Below are positions 1 through 9,873 of a stretch of DNA of 64,000 bases, one piece after another (positions within the stretch are counted from its first letter, which is position 1; each line of letters starts with the position of its first letter). The translations under genes were made by a program, and so were the position numbers. The DNA is taken from the NCBI RefSeq assembly GCF_009017415.1, contig NC_092404.1:2232001-2296000 (forward strand), read 5' to 3'. The notes below the pieces were generated by a model. The model was not told the origin of the DNA, made no database searches, and was given only the letters and a program-made list of their open reading frames with translations. The DNA comes from Aspergillus flavus (lineage: Eukaryota; Ascomycota; Eurotiomycetes; Eurotiales; Aspergillaceae).

Positions 1-985
1 GATACTCCTGAAGTTTCTTTCCCAACACTGACAGAACCGAATCCGGAAGCCCATGTTCCTGGTTCCCCTGTATTGCCACCACGCCGGCCGCCTTATCAGG
101 TTCCTGCTGTCTTCTACTCGGATTCTCCCCTGGAATTCTTCGTCGACAAACATATTCCACATCGCCAGCGACACACTCTCAAGGAACAAGTTCGCCTGTC
201 CCCGGCGACGTTAGACCTGGTGGCCGCTGCACATAGGATTCTATCTGCTCACACCAACGCCCTGGAGAGGGCAGCATCAGACCTGTTTCGTCGGTGTGAA
301 CGACTGCAGGGAGAAATGCAGGAGCAACTGAAGCAACTCACTGATGTGTCCGAGCGAATCAAGGGTGTATCGAGCGAAATTGGTGAAGATGGAGAGCGGA
401 AAGAGAACTCCAGAAGTGGCGAGGCCTTGGATAAGAGACTCCAAGCGGCGAAGGATAAACAGGAGCAGCTTGTGCAGCGATATGAGGCAATTCGTAATAA
501 GGTTCTAAAGTCCGGTGGAAGACCACTCAGCGAGAAGGAGAAGGCTTGGGTGTCGGAAGTGGAAACATTGTCAGAGTCATTTGGAGATTCGAGACAGGAA
601 GGTCGGGATAATGGTCAGCAGCTGTCTGAGAGACTTGAAACTGTGAGTTTTCCTTGCCACCAAGAGCATCCTACTAGGACGCTAACAAACCCTGTAGGTG
701 AAGGAAATCGCAGCCGACCTCCTGGCTGAGGCCAAGTCCATAGCAGTGAAGGCTCCCTCACCAACCGAGCCTGGTAGTCCAGCATCACCTGGAGGTTCTC
801 AGCCTAGAGTTCCCCAGAGACTGCAGCGGGCCAAGATTGCAGATGCAATGAAAATGGTGGAACGAGAGTAAGTTTCCTTCCTGTCGGAGTTTTTGCGTAG
901 CTTGTACTGACGATTCTTCCTATCCAGGTCTGCTGTTATTGAAGCGATTTCGTCACGTTTGGAGCGATTGAACGCAAGTATATGA
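1..985 (+). CDS. nup82: Nup82-type nucleoporin, 3' part only
   Basis: Carboxy-terminal part of a nuclear pore protein; the reading frame is already open at base 1, so the 5' end lies outside the window. Predicted exons are 1-642, 698-867 and 928-985; both introns have consensus donors and acceptors and the phases match. The visible part begins with a Pro-rich stretch, then a short conserved-looking block (LEFFVDKHIPHRQ), then a long charged Glu/Lys/Gln-rich segment that should form coiled coils, ending in SRLERLNASI. Nup82/Nup88 proteins join a beta-propeller to a C-terminal coiled coil and sit on the cytoplasmic face of the pore. Only the coiled-coil part is visible, so the family assignment is a recognition call and another coiled-coil nucleoporin is possible. 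Confidence 0.7.
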
Positions 986-1206
986 AAGAGCATGAAAGAG
1001 CATGAATACGTAGTACTTGAAGTTCATAGTTGATAATACCTCCTGCAACTAAGATGCGATCATGGTGTTTCTTTCTCTTGTCTGTCTGTCTAGACAGCTT
1101 GTATAGTACGTCTCTTCGGGTAGTATCGTAGGAAACCACCATTATTTATTGGATACTTCTCTCCTGTTCGACGAAAGACAGGGCACGTAGAACAACGGAG
1201 GTCTTC

Positions 1207-1581
1207 TCACCAGACTCTGCATCTTTCTATGCCTCTCCGAAAGACAACCGTTTCACACGCTCTGGACACATCACACTCATGCTGCCCTTTCACTTCGACA
1301 TCGTTTATATTTGCTTTTATTAGTTTCTCTTTGGACACATTTTCTTCCGACACCCTGTCTGACTTCGCAGGTGTCCCGAGCCCATTTGACTCCAGCTTCC
1401 TTACCATCGCAGCCCGTCTAAGCACCATGCCTTCTTTCGTAGAGCAGACCTCACACATACAGCCTTCCTCAGTTTGTATTAACTTTCGACCTGTACACCA
1501 GGGAAGTTCTTTGCAGTGTATAGACCCTATGTCGAAGATGCAGCCGCAGAGTGTAAACTTGCAGGACAAGTATGTACACAT
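1207..1581 (-). CDS. Small Cys-rich hypothetical protein (doubtful)
   Basis: Single open frame on the minus strand, open up to 1665. I prefer the internal Met at 1581, which gives about 124 residues starting MCTYLSCKF; many small fungal Cys-rich proteins begin this way. The first half holds cysteines in a C-x3-C...LCGC...C...WC...GCMCEVC arrangement that could bind zinc. The second half is charged and Lys/Glu-rich. No signal peptide is apparent from the chosen start. The opposite strand is also open across the same bases (1229-1627, 132 residues) but reads as an unstructured Ser/Thr/Phe mix, so the minus strand is the better candidate. I do not recognise a named family. Confidence 0.4.
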   Translation of the reverse strand: MCTYLSCKFTLCGCIFDIGSIHCKELPWCTGRKLIQTEEGCMCEVCSTKEGMVLRRAAMVRKLESNGLGTPAKSDRVSEENVSKEKLIKANINDVEVKGQHECDVSRACETVVFRRGIERCRVW

Positions 1582-1665
1582 AGTGCTCGTAGACGTGAAC
1601 AAATATGGACCTAGTGATTCGATGTGATGCTGTGCAATAGGACGAAGGGTTGACCCATCAACCAC

Positions 1666-2102
1666 TATAATGGCAAATTTTTCAGGTGTAGTAGAGTATG
1701 AATGGGTATGCAGGAGGATGAGTATCTGCTTTGTTGCTGATATTCAACTGGACTTGCACACAGATCAAGACTACAGGTGAAGACTACAGATGACGGGAAT
1801 GATGCAGTTAAGTGGTGGCTTAGACAACTAAGTAATTGAAGGCTTGTGGCGGAATATACATACGATCAATGGACAGCTAATAGGTAGCACCATGGGGATG
1901 AGACTTAAAACCATGGCACCTACCTGGGTCCAGACTGTAGCATTCACTATGGCAACTGCCAAGTGAATGCAGTTAACGTTCCCAACGTTGGTCTGTCATA
2001 TTGCAACCCCACTCCATTTAACAATGTTCTCTAACTGACATCTCATATCACTATTTATTGAGGAGTCTCGAATACTCTAACGAGGAACAAGCCCTAAGCA
2101 AC
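1666..2102. other. Intergenic, nothing recognised
   Basis: About 440 bases between the Cys-rich ORF and the next plus-strand ORF. I see no RNA gene, repeat or conserved coding segment. It would hold the promoters of both neighbours if both are real. Confidence 0.5.
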
Positions 2103-2765
2103 ATGGTAGCCGTCCGCATCTACGGGTTCCAGAAAGAACACCTCGATATCCCCGCTCACCTCGAAACAATCATACCAGCAGAGCTCCGCACTGCATTCTA
2201 TCGCGCAAAATACATAGCCGGACAAACCTTTCGACAGTTAGAATATCTCGAAATACGCCAGGCAAATCGCTACCAGGCAATGTGCCCTCCCACGAGCATA
2301 AACTACTACAACCATCAAATGTCTGTGTTACGTCTTTTCAGCTGGCGCCATGATTACCACTGGAGAAATCCAACTCTTGCTCCAACCGAGAAGCTCGATC
2401 CAGCCATCCTTTGCTTCCACATAGACCAGTCTGCGTATCAGAGCTATCAAACAATCTTCACCAAATACCAAGAAACGTTCATGTCTGGTCATTTCCTGGC
2501 GTGGCATAATATAAAGCGCGCCGTGGATGCAACAGTTGCTAAGTCTAAGCTTAACGATGTGGAAAAACGAATGTGGAATCAGTTCTGGCACACCAACTTT
2601 CTGGGCGAGATGCAGAAATGGGAGTTTCGGGCTATGGCCCTTGCTATCCCGTCTTGGGAGGAGATCGTCGACGAGCTCTACAATGCGATCTTGGAATGTG
2701 TCAAGGGAGCAGAGGATATGCTGGCCAATGCTGCTCATGGTATTCCTGGCAAACGCGTCCTTTGA
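2103..2765 (+). CDS. Hypothetical protein, 220 aa
   Basis: Intron-free frame with first good ATG at 2103 (MVAVRIYGFQKEHL); the frame is open from 2058 without an ATG. The product is soluble-looking and rich in aromatic residues (many Trp, Tyr and His), probably largely helical, with no signal peptide, membrane segment or recognised catalytic motif. Sequence such as FRQLEYLEIRQANRY and VEKRMWNQFWHTNF looks like genuine protein rather than random translation. It sits alone between AT-rich stretches. I cannot assign a family; it may be lineage-restricted. Confidence 0.55.
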   Translation: MVAVRIYGFQKEHLDIPAHLETIIPAELRTAFYRAKYIAGQTFRQLEYLEIRQANRYQAMCPPTSINYYNHQMSVLRLFSWRHDYHWRNPTLAPTEKLDPAILCFHIDQSAYQSYQTIFTKYQETFMSGHFLAWHNIKRAVDATVAKSKLNDVEKRMWNQFWHTNFLGEMQKWEFRAMALAIPSWEEIVDELYNAILECVKGAEDMLANAAHGIPGKRVL

Positions 2766-4203
2766 TGCAGCATGTCGCTCTTGGAAACACTCGTTTTGTC
2801 AGGGTTTTATAGGAGTTCTGTTGGTCTGGGTTGCGCATCGCTTGGGAGATGCAGTATTAAGAATTTGGTCGGATGATAACCTGCGATTAGCTCTTTGGAG
2901 TCTATATGGAGCTAGGTATAGTCGTCTCGCGAAAACACTTAGGATCAGACTTAGCAGTTAACTCATTGCTTTGTTGCTACTCTTCCATATTCGAGGGGGT
3001 TGGTTCGGGCGCTTTGGGTGCGAGCAGAAGGAACAGTCCTTGATATTCTTGCTTTGGAACAGTGCATATAGGTTTTGTATTGCATACTTTCTAAAAATTA
3101 CTAGTGTGGGTAATGATAATGAATCATGAAGCAAATCCTAGTCACTCACTCAATATATTTTGAAAGTGACACAGGTAAGCAAATACGCAGCAACTTTGTC
3201 TTTTCAGTACAGCTCTACTTCTGCATTTTACTATCAAACGAGGAGAAATTTGCGTCTTCTTTTATTTAATAGTGCCTTTCCTTCTTCTTTCTTTATAGTA
3301 TATTATTTGACAATGTACAAAATATCCCATTTAGTCGCTTTATTGGAAAGATCGAAGGAGAGGAAGGGTAGCTTTGCTCAAGTCCCCTACCATATCCCCC
3401 TTCTATTTCGAAAGCGCTTCTTATCCAGGTAATCATTATGTTTCTGTTATACTTTTCGTTTTCTTTTTTCCCTTTCCATACCCCTATTTTGAATACCGGC
3501 TTGGCAACGCGAATATGTCGAACCTTACTAAGTAGCAGCGTCCTCGTGAGTTGGCAAACAAAATATTGATAGATCACTAGTGGCTTACTCCGAGACACTA
3601 GTTGATCCTATTCACAGAGACCTCGGAGAAATATATTTGATAGCTAGTCTTTGTAGCCGTGTTTGCTACTATTAGTAGGTGCTATACAGGGCACAGGTAT
3701 ATAAATAGTAGTGTAGCACATGACTAGAAGATGCCCTAGCTTGGCAACATACTACTAGCATGAAGCAATGCTCTCAATGGATGGGTCATGTGTAAGGATG
3801 TGCTGTACTACTGCAATAAATATTACAAGATCGGTTATTTTATCCAATTTAGAATGTTATATTGGAATTCAAAATCTGGATTTAATAGGGTTTATTCGTT
3901 GCTGGTCGCGCCCATGAACTCTTGCAGGACAGGAAGTTATTGACTGTCAGCATGTCTGACCATCAGTGATAGTCGCTCTCCGGTATTTAATGTCATGAGC
4001 AGATGCATTTTTCTCAAAAGTTGATATATAGTCCCCGCACGAAGGGGGAAGAGAAGTATATCACAAAGGTATCGGTCTTCTCTTTAAATGTATTTATGTT
4101 TATGTATCGAAATAGGAGATCACGAATTTATTGAATGCTGCATGCGACAGAGCAGAACCGTTAGCAAGTTTATTCAGATGTATTTCCAAGCAACACCTCC
4201 AGC
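2766..4203. other. AT-rich intergenic stretch
   Basis: About 1.4 kb with no supported gene. The short open frames here are low-complexity (Phe/Ser-rich or Lys-rich) and have no coding character. I found no tRNA-like T-loop consensus, terminal repeats or tandem arrays. It may be a decayed element or simply a long spacer downstream of the PIN1 gene. Confidence 0.5.
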
Positions 4204-4868
4204 TTACCGTTCAATGAGATGGACACCTGAAGCCGTGTCCACGATACCGCTGACCTGGCCGGGCTGTAGAGCAAAGGCAGCGTCCTCGAACTCCTTCTGC
4301 ATCTCTCCACGTCCAAAGAAGCCACTAATATCATGTTAATTCCACATGGCAACAAACCCACGAATGTTGAAGGATGTACATACAGATCACCCTTCTTCCT
4401 GGCGCTGCTGCAGTCTGATTCTGACATCGCAAGATCTCCCAAGCTGACCTCGCCCGAGTTGATACGCGTTTCATGACCACGAAGGATTTCAATCGCCTCC
4501 TCCTTGGACCGAGTAATTTCTGACTCTTTCCAGCTGCTGGGCCGCCTGCTGTCCTTATGTTTGACAAGAAGGTGGCTGCAGCGGATTTTCCCTTCACCAT
4601 TACCTGTACCATCAGGCCGACTGGTGGGTCCGCTATGGTAGTTGGCCATGTAAAACTTGAGCGTCTCCGTATCAGTGCCTGATGGAGGCTCCCAACGGGA
4701 TTCCTTTGTCATGGGATTGAAATAGTAAGGGAGGTTCTTGGAGTTAGAATGGCGGACCTCCCATCCGGCCGGAAGACCTGTCTCAACCTAGAAAAAGCCG
4801 AGTTCAAATCAGTATAAAGCTTTAAATAATGATTGCGCATTGGGTAGATGTCATATGAAGCATACCAT
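4204..4868 (-). CDS. ess1: PIN1/ESS1 parvulin prolyl isomerase
   Basis: Phospho-Ser/Thr-Pro-directed cis-trans isomerase; the family acts on the RNA polymerase II C-terminal domain and on mitotic phosphoproteins. Predicted exons (minus strand) are 4866-4868, 4384-4787 and 4204-4324, giving 175 residues. A WW domain occupies residues 4-36, with the paired Trp and Tyr-Tyr-Phe core (GLPAGWEVR...LPYYFNP...RWEPP). The parvulin domain follows from about residue 63. Catalytic and binding positions match PIN1: CSHLLVKH (active-site His), the DSRRPSSW basic phosphate pocket, [14 protein letters not shown] (active-site Cys), GEMQKEF (Met) and the C-terminal SGVHLIER (second His). The first coding exon is only the ATG, directly followed by a GTATGC donor. 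Head to head with RPB9, another Pol II component. Confidence 0.9.
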
Positions 4869-5304
4869 GATGATTTTGAATAAAGGGTGGTATGAAATTA
4901 CAAGCTTTATTAAAGGAGCCTTTTCTGGATAGGCAGGATTGCAGGAAATAAGAAGAATAAATGCAAGTAATAGTTGCCGTGGCAGCTCCTGCGGGACAGA
5001 CTGCGGGGGAGAAGAGGGACAGACACAAAGCATGCAAACAGCACCAACAATACAAACATGATCAATAAGGCTGTGTCCGTGCACTCCGATCGTGACTAGT
5101 GCAACTTCCTGGTAGGCCTTCTTCGGACTTCCATCGCAGGTATTATTCTTAGTACCAGGCACTATCTTCGCCACAAGCATTTCCTTTATAAAGACACTTG
5201 AACACTCTTCGAATTTGCAACTACCTTGAAGTCTCTTTTTAAGCCTAAGCCTATTATCGAATCATTTACTCGAGTTCTCGACGAATATTTTAGCTTTCAG
5301 AAAA
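4869..5304. promoter_or_regulatory. Shared divergent promoter, PIN1/RPB9
   Basis: 436 bases between two opposed start codons, so both promoters and 5' UTRs must lie here. Open frames in it are shadows. I see no clear TATA box. Because the PIN1 start codon abuts an intron, the end nearest 4868 is also 5' UTR exon. Confidence 0.6.
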
Positions 5305-6002
5305 ATGTCTGCCAGCCCATCTCCTTCCGCTGGTGGCGATAGCAAGACAAATGAACAGGTCCACTTTCGATTTTGTCGCGAATGGTAGGCGCTATCCTTT
5401 TTGACTCTCTTCTATTGACGATTGTACTAATTGCCTGCTATAGCTCGAACTTGCTTTACCCGAAAGAAGACCGCGTCAACAACCGTTTGATGTTTACGTG
5501 TCGAACCTGCCATGTCGGCGAGCCCGCAAGCTCATACTGCGTCTATCAAAACAAGCTTAACAGCCAAGTCGGAGACACAGCTGGTGTGACTCAGGATGTG
5601 GGATCTGATCCTACGGTTTGTCTCCCAGGTTTCTGTGCTCATTGCGGGGAGGAGATCACCTGTTACTCTTGCGGCCAGCCCTCTGAAGATGAGTTGTCCG
5701 AAGATGATTACGAGGGGTTTTCAGTGCTTTGAGAAGGGGCTCCAATTTGTGTCATGGAGAGATTTCAAGTGATCTTGTAATTTCCCTGGCTAACATGCTC
5801 TCTCTCGTTCTAGCTTCCTCGGTCCAACAAGCTCTGCCCGAGCTGCGGTGAAGCCGAAGCGGTCTTTTTCCAGTCTCAGCAGCGTTCTGCAGAAACCGGA
5901 ATGGTGAGAAATCTACCGACCGGCATCTTCGACGAGTGACTGACATATACTCTGCAGAAACTGTACTATGTCTGCTGTGCGTGCGGTAACGTCTTCGTAT
6001 GA
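5305..6002 (+). CDS. rpb9: RNA polymerase II subunit RPB9
   Basis: Small zinc-ribbon subunit of Pol II involved in start-site choice, fidelity and TFIIS-stimulated cleavage. Predicted exons are 5305-5384, 5444-5615, 5814-5903 and 5958-6002, giving 128 residues, close to the family's usual ~120. The N-terminal ribbon is FCRECSNLLYP...FTCRTC. The C-terminal TFIIS-like ribbon is [17 protein letters not shown] ... [12 protein letters not shown], preceded by the conserved SDPTLPRS linker. The first ribbon's second CxxC Cys codon is split by intron 1, and splicing restores it. Intron 2 (5616-5813, 198 nt) is unusually long for this locus and stays open in frame for 38 codons; see findings. The coding end is 173 bases from the stop of the convergent mitochondrial L14 gene. 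Confidence 0.92.
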
Positions 6003-6090
6003 TTTGGAACGTCTTTTGTCACCATCGTGTTTTCGATACCCATTTGTGGTCCTTTTCAGCATGGTTATGGAGTTACGGCGATGTTCGAGT

Positions 6091-6120
6091 AATAAAAAAA
6101 AAGAAGTTTTTTTAAGGCAT
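6091..6120. terminator. Likely convergent poly(A) region
   Basis: AATAAA followed by an A-run and then a T-run lies between the RPB9 stop (6002) and the MRPL38 stop (6176). Read from either strand it offers an A-rich polyadenylation element, as expected between tail-to-tail genes. Inference from composition only. Confidence 0.4.
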
Positions 6121-6175
6121 ATTTCTATTGATACAGAGTAGTTATGTAAATAGACGCTTCGCTTTCATAGGGATA

Positions 6176-6759
6176 TTATACATGCATCGGTGCCAACGAC
6201 AAAATTTTCGACCATTGCTTTCCTCGTAGTTCCGTAGCCACGACTCCTGTGATGTGTGTCAGAACCTAGCAATAGAGGCGTCAGGATAAGGCTACTCACC
6301 GTTCATTCTTGTGCCGATCGGGTCTCCAGACTTGTTCACCAACACGCAGGCATTATCATCGAACTTGACAATGGAGCCATCTGGTCTCTGCATTTCTTTC
6401 TTCGCTCGGACGACGACGGCATGACGAATATCTCCGCGACGGACTTTGTTTGCAATACCACTGTTGTTCGAGCTTTCGGGGCCAAAGTTCCGCTGTTTCT
6501 GAACCACCACAACGATTCGGTCACCTAATTCCCATCACATCGATCGGCGTCAGAGCTGTATCAACAAGGAAAATTGAGAGAAAACTAGAACCTACCGACT
6601 GTGGCCGGCCGCTTCTTCTTCAGGACATTCACGCACTCGACAACTGCGGCGCCGGAGTTGTCGATGCAATTCAGCATCGTCTGACGGATGATTGTTAGCC
6701 AAGAAAGTCCAGAATTTTGTTAAAGGACAAAATCGCGGGTTTACCTTTAGTTGAATCAT
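6176..6759 (-). CDS. mrpl38: Mitochondrial ribosomal protein uL14m
   Basis: Large-subunit mitoribosomal protein of the L14 family (yeast MRPL38). Predicted exons (minus) are 6745-6759, 6596-6680, 6300-6524 and 6176-6246, giving 131 residues, close to the family length. The L14 signature is clear: [16 protein letters not shown] at the N-terminus, GDRIVVVV, the [17 protein letters not shown] segment, [16 protein letters not shown] and GDPIGTR. The start MIQLK is chosen because L14 proteins begin this way; an in-frame extension upstream (MAVPPPGHAIK) is possible but not needed. No separate presequence is visible, as is usual for this protein. Head to head with SET9. Confidence 0.9.
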
Positions 6760-7282
6760 CTTGATCGCATGCCCTGGGGGGGGAACGGCCAAAGTATCAG
6801 ATAAAGGGTAGACTTATCCGTCCGAAAGATTTCCAGCACGTCCGGACCGGAAAGGTTTTGCCGACCACCGACCCCGGACGGCGGACGGGGCGCTGTTGCT
6901 GCAGGAGGCACCGTTCCAACTCATTTTAAGTCGCATTTATTTGATTAACTGGGCAACACAGCCGTGTGTGTCGTGCTTGGAGCCTCTTGGATAGTCGCCC
7001 ACTTTCCCATTCGTGCGCGCTAACTTACCCTGGGGGGCCCTTTTCTTCCTTTTCATTATGCCTGTTGAACTGGATTTTTCTTATCCTATCTAATTATTGT
7101 TTCACCATCACGCTCTTTTCGACAGTTCTACCCCCCTTTGGTGTTAATAGTATTCCCGCTTTTTCCTACTGTTCCTCCTTTGACATATAGACACATCATT
7201 ACAACACCAACCAATTAAGACAAATTCTTCACCACACCACAAACAATCTTTATATGGGAAATCTGTGATCTCGCAGATTGAC
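6760..7282. promoter_or_regulatory. Shared divergent promoter, uL14m/SET9
   Basis: About 520 bases between opposed start codons. It contains pyrimidine-rich stretches around 7030-7200 on the SET9 side, typical of fungal promoters and leaders. A G-run lies near 6776-6783. No other element is supported. Confidence 0.5.
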
Positions 7283-9221
7283 ATGCCGTCGTCGAAAGCA
7301 AGAGACAGTCCCTCTGTGGAGCGTCGCGACCGTCTTACTCTTGCGAAATTGGCCAGCTATGACGATGTCGCGACGGATGCGCTGGTTGACCGGGTACGCC
7401 ATCTTACTCAGAGACACCCTTTTTGGATTGTATCTAACATTTTTCACATCGTAGGCCTATTTCTGGACCAATACCCGCAAAAATCGTACGAAATATATTC
7501 CCGTGAGAGGGGTACATGAGGATGATGTCGCTCGTATTCTCCTTCACGAGGTCATTGTTGCCAAGGACTCTGCGCAAGCGGAAAAGCAATTGCTAGCAAT
7601 GTCAGGTATGAAGAAGTACTTGGCTAAGCTTCCGAATGATCGTGAAAAGGAATGGTTTCGTCGGCATCTGCGCAAATATATACAAATGTATCTCCCTGAC
7701 TCGCCCTTCGAAGTTACTACAACCAATCGCTACACGATTACCGAACATGAGGCGGCGATATGCGCTAGGAAATTCATCAAACAGGGCCAGGAAATCAAGT
7801 ACCTTAGTGGGACGCTTGTTCCCATGACCCGCGAAGAAGAGCAGGAATTGGATCTGAAGAGAAAGGATTTCAGCATAGTCATGTCTAGTCGAAGAAAAAC
7901 GCCGTCGTTTTTTCTCGGTCCCGCTCGCTTTGCCAACCATGACTGCAATGCCAATGGCCGATTGGTAACACGGGGATCGGAGGGCATGCAAGTTGTGGCC
8001 ACTCGAGACATATACATAGGAGAAGAGATCACCGTTTCATACGGTGACGATTACTTCGGTATTGACAATTGCGAGTGTCTTTGCCTAACATGCGAACGGG
8101 CAGTCCGCAATGGCTGGGCGCCTCATGTTGACTCCGAGGAAGGGTCAAGCAAGGCATCTACCCCAGCTCTGAACGATGAAGCCATATCCAACGATAGTTT
8201 ACTTTCACCCAGAAAGCGCAAGCACCATTTGGATAGTGATTCTGATATCTCACCCTCAAGTACGCCTAGGAAGAGGAGTAAGTTTACACGACAGAGCTCT
8301 AAACTACGATCAGCAGTATCACTTGCAGATTTTGCTCCTGTTGGTTCGGGATCGGATAATCCACCGCCCCAAGCAGAGACCTCAATTGTGCCAGAAACTA
8401 CGGGAGCCGCAAGTATAACCAATGATACTATTGTACCTGCAAGCGGTTCTGCTGTGGAGGTCTCTCAAGCGTCTGCTACTGACTGTGACTCATCTCCTTC
8501 GCTCGAGGCCGACGAGTCGCATCACTCGTCAACGTCAACAACACCAACATCAATCGGTGATGTCAAGATCAAGGTGGAAGATACGGTGGAGGCGTCCCTT
8601 ACTGAGTCGGCGTCGGCGACCCATATTACACTTTCAATCACAGGCCAGCCTCACAACGACCGACACCCACCGGGAACTGACAACGACATGTTGTCAGAAT
8701 TGTCCGAGATAACTGACAATCCTCAGAAGCCGAAAAGGTCAAGGGGTTCTCGCTGGAAGCATGGTGTTGTCCCGTCGGTGGAGGAAGAGTCACACCGTGT
8801 TCGGGTCCCTGGTGACTACACAAAAACTTCTAAGTTGCTTGCGCAAGCCTATGATCGATGGGTAGACTGCCATACTTGTAATGTTTGGTTTGTGCAGCAC
8901 AATTCATATCTCACTCGGCGAGAGTGTCCCCGCTGTGAGCGTCATTCAATGCTCTACGGTTTTCGCTGGCCAAAGACGGATAAAGAGGGCTCAATGGATG
9001 ACGAGGAGCGAGTGATGGATCATCGGACTGTTCATAGGTTCTTGTACCCGGAGGAAGAAGCTCGCATCTCTCGCAAAGATCGTGGGGTCAGTTTTGGCGT
9101 CACACCCACTCCCGAATTATCTGAGCCACGAACAGAGACCGAGGATAGTGAAGCGTGCGATGACCGTCGCAACACTAGAGCGAGCAGGACACGGACTCGC
9201 TCACTTCGGATGACTATGTAA
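7283..9221 (+). CDS. set9: Histone H4-K20 methyltransferase SET9 (KMT5/Suv4-20 type)
   Basis: Nuclear SET-domain enzyme that methylates histone H4 lysine 20. Two exons, 7283-7393 and 7455-9221, give 625 residues. An N-terminal helical region (TLAKLASYDDVATDALVDR, then AYFWTNTRKNR) precedes the SET domain at roughly residues 120-240. SET motifs are visible: EIKYLSGTLVPMT, FANHDCNANGRL (the AdoMet/lysine-channel NHxCxxN core), GEEITVSYGDDYFG, then the Cys-rich CECLCLTCE just after. The middle (about 250-430) is Ser/Thr/Pro/Asp-rich and probably disordered. Near residues 500-525 a second CxxC pair (CHTCNVWF ... CPRC) suggests a zinc site, a feature I associate with fungal SET9. The C-terminus is basic. 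Confidence 0.9.
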
Positions 9222-9873
9222 CGATGATGATGTGTAATCGATTAATAGGCAAGGATTTGATGCTGAGCAGGAGTTTCGGGTAACTCTTTACACTACAGTT
9301 GGCGTTTGATTTATACCTGGACACGGTGCGATTGATAGGGCTTGTTGGGACTGGTTAGATGATCCCTTTTCCTTTTCTTTTTCTTCCTTTGCCAGTGGCT
9401 TCTTCTGGTTATTATGTATAGACATCCTTTATCTTCTCAAAGGCCTTCATTTATTTATTTTTGTTATGTGTGCTGAACAACATCACGATTTGGGGGGAGC
9501 GACTTCTTGCATATCATTAATTGGGGATGGTTTCAAGTCCCTCTGGTGTACAACAGACCTATTAGGATTCCACAGGAAAACATTTCGTTCTTGTTGATTC
9601 TTCCCCGCATTCATTGGACTGCACCCCGCGTATTGAATGGAGATTTAATGGAAGCTGGAGAATATTCCTGCACCAATGGCGTCCCGCTGCGTCTCCGTTC
9701 ATCCAGCTTTAGTCCCTTCGTATCTTGCCGCTTGAGTGGAAATACGATCCTCGGTATATCTCCCACCGATTTTTGCAAAAATGCCCTCTTGAAGGTGTGT
9801 ATAAAAGAGCTCGCGAGCATGTCTGTCTTTCCCGCATGCGTTAGTCGCCTTGGTGAGAAGGCCTGTTTCAGTT
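9222..9873. other. Intergenic: SET9 3' end and esterase promoter
   Basis: About 650 bases. T/C-rich sequence follows the SET9 stop. Open frames across 9507-9986 are out of frame with the esterase and have no recognisable content. The only element I can support is a TATA-like box near 9800. Confidence 0.5.
9800..9807 (+). promoter_or_regulatory. TATA-like box before the esterase
   Basis: TATAAAAG lies 74 bases upstream of the chosen ATG at 9874, a workable distance for a fungal TATA box. Position and motif only. Confidence 0.45.

Noticed and set aside
1229..1627. Plus-strand 132-residue ORF opposite the Cys-rich ORF
   Set aside because: Composition is Ser/Thr/Phe-rich without recognisable features; the minus-strand frame looks more like protein.
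4822..5180. Minus-strand ORFs upstream of PIN1
   Set aside because: They lie in the PIN1 intron, leader and the divergent promoter and have no continuity with the PIN1 frame.
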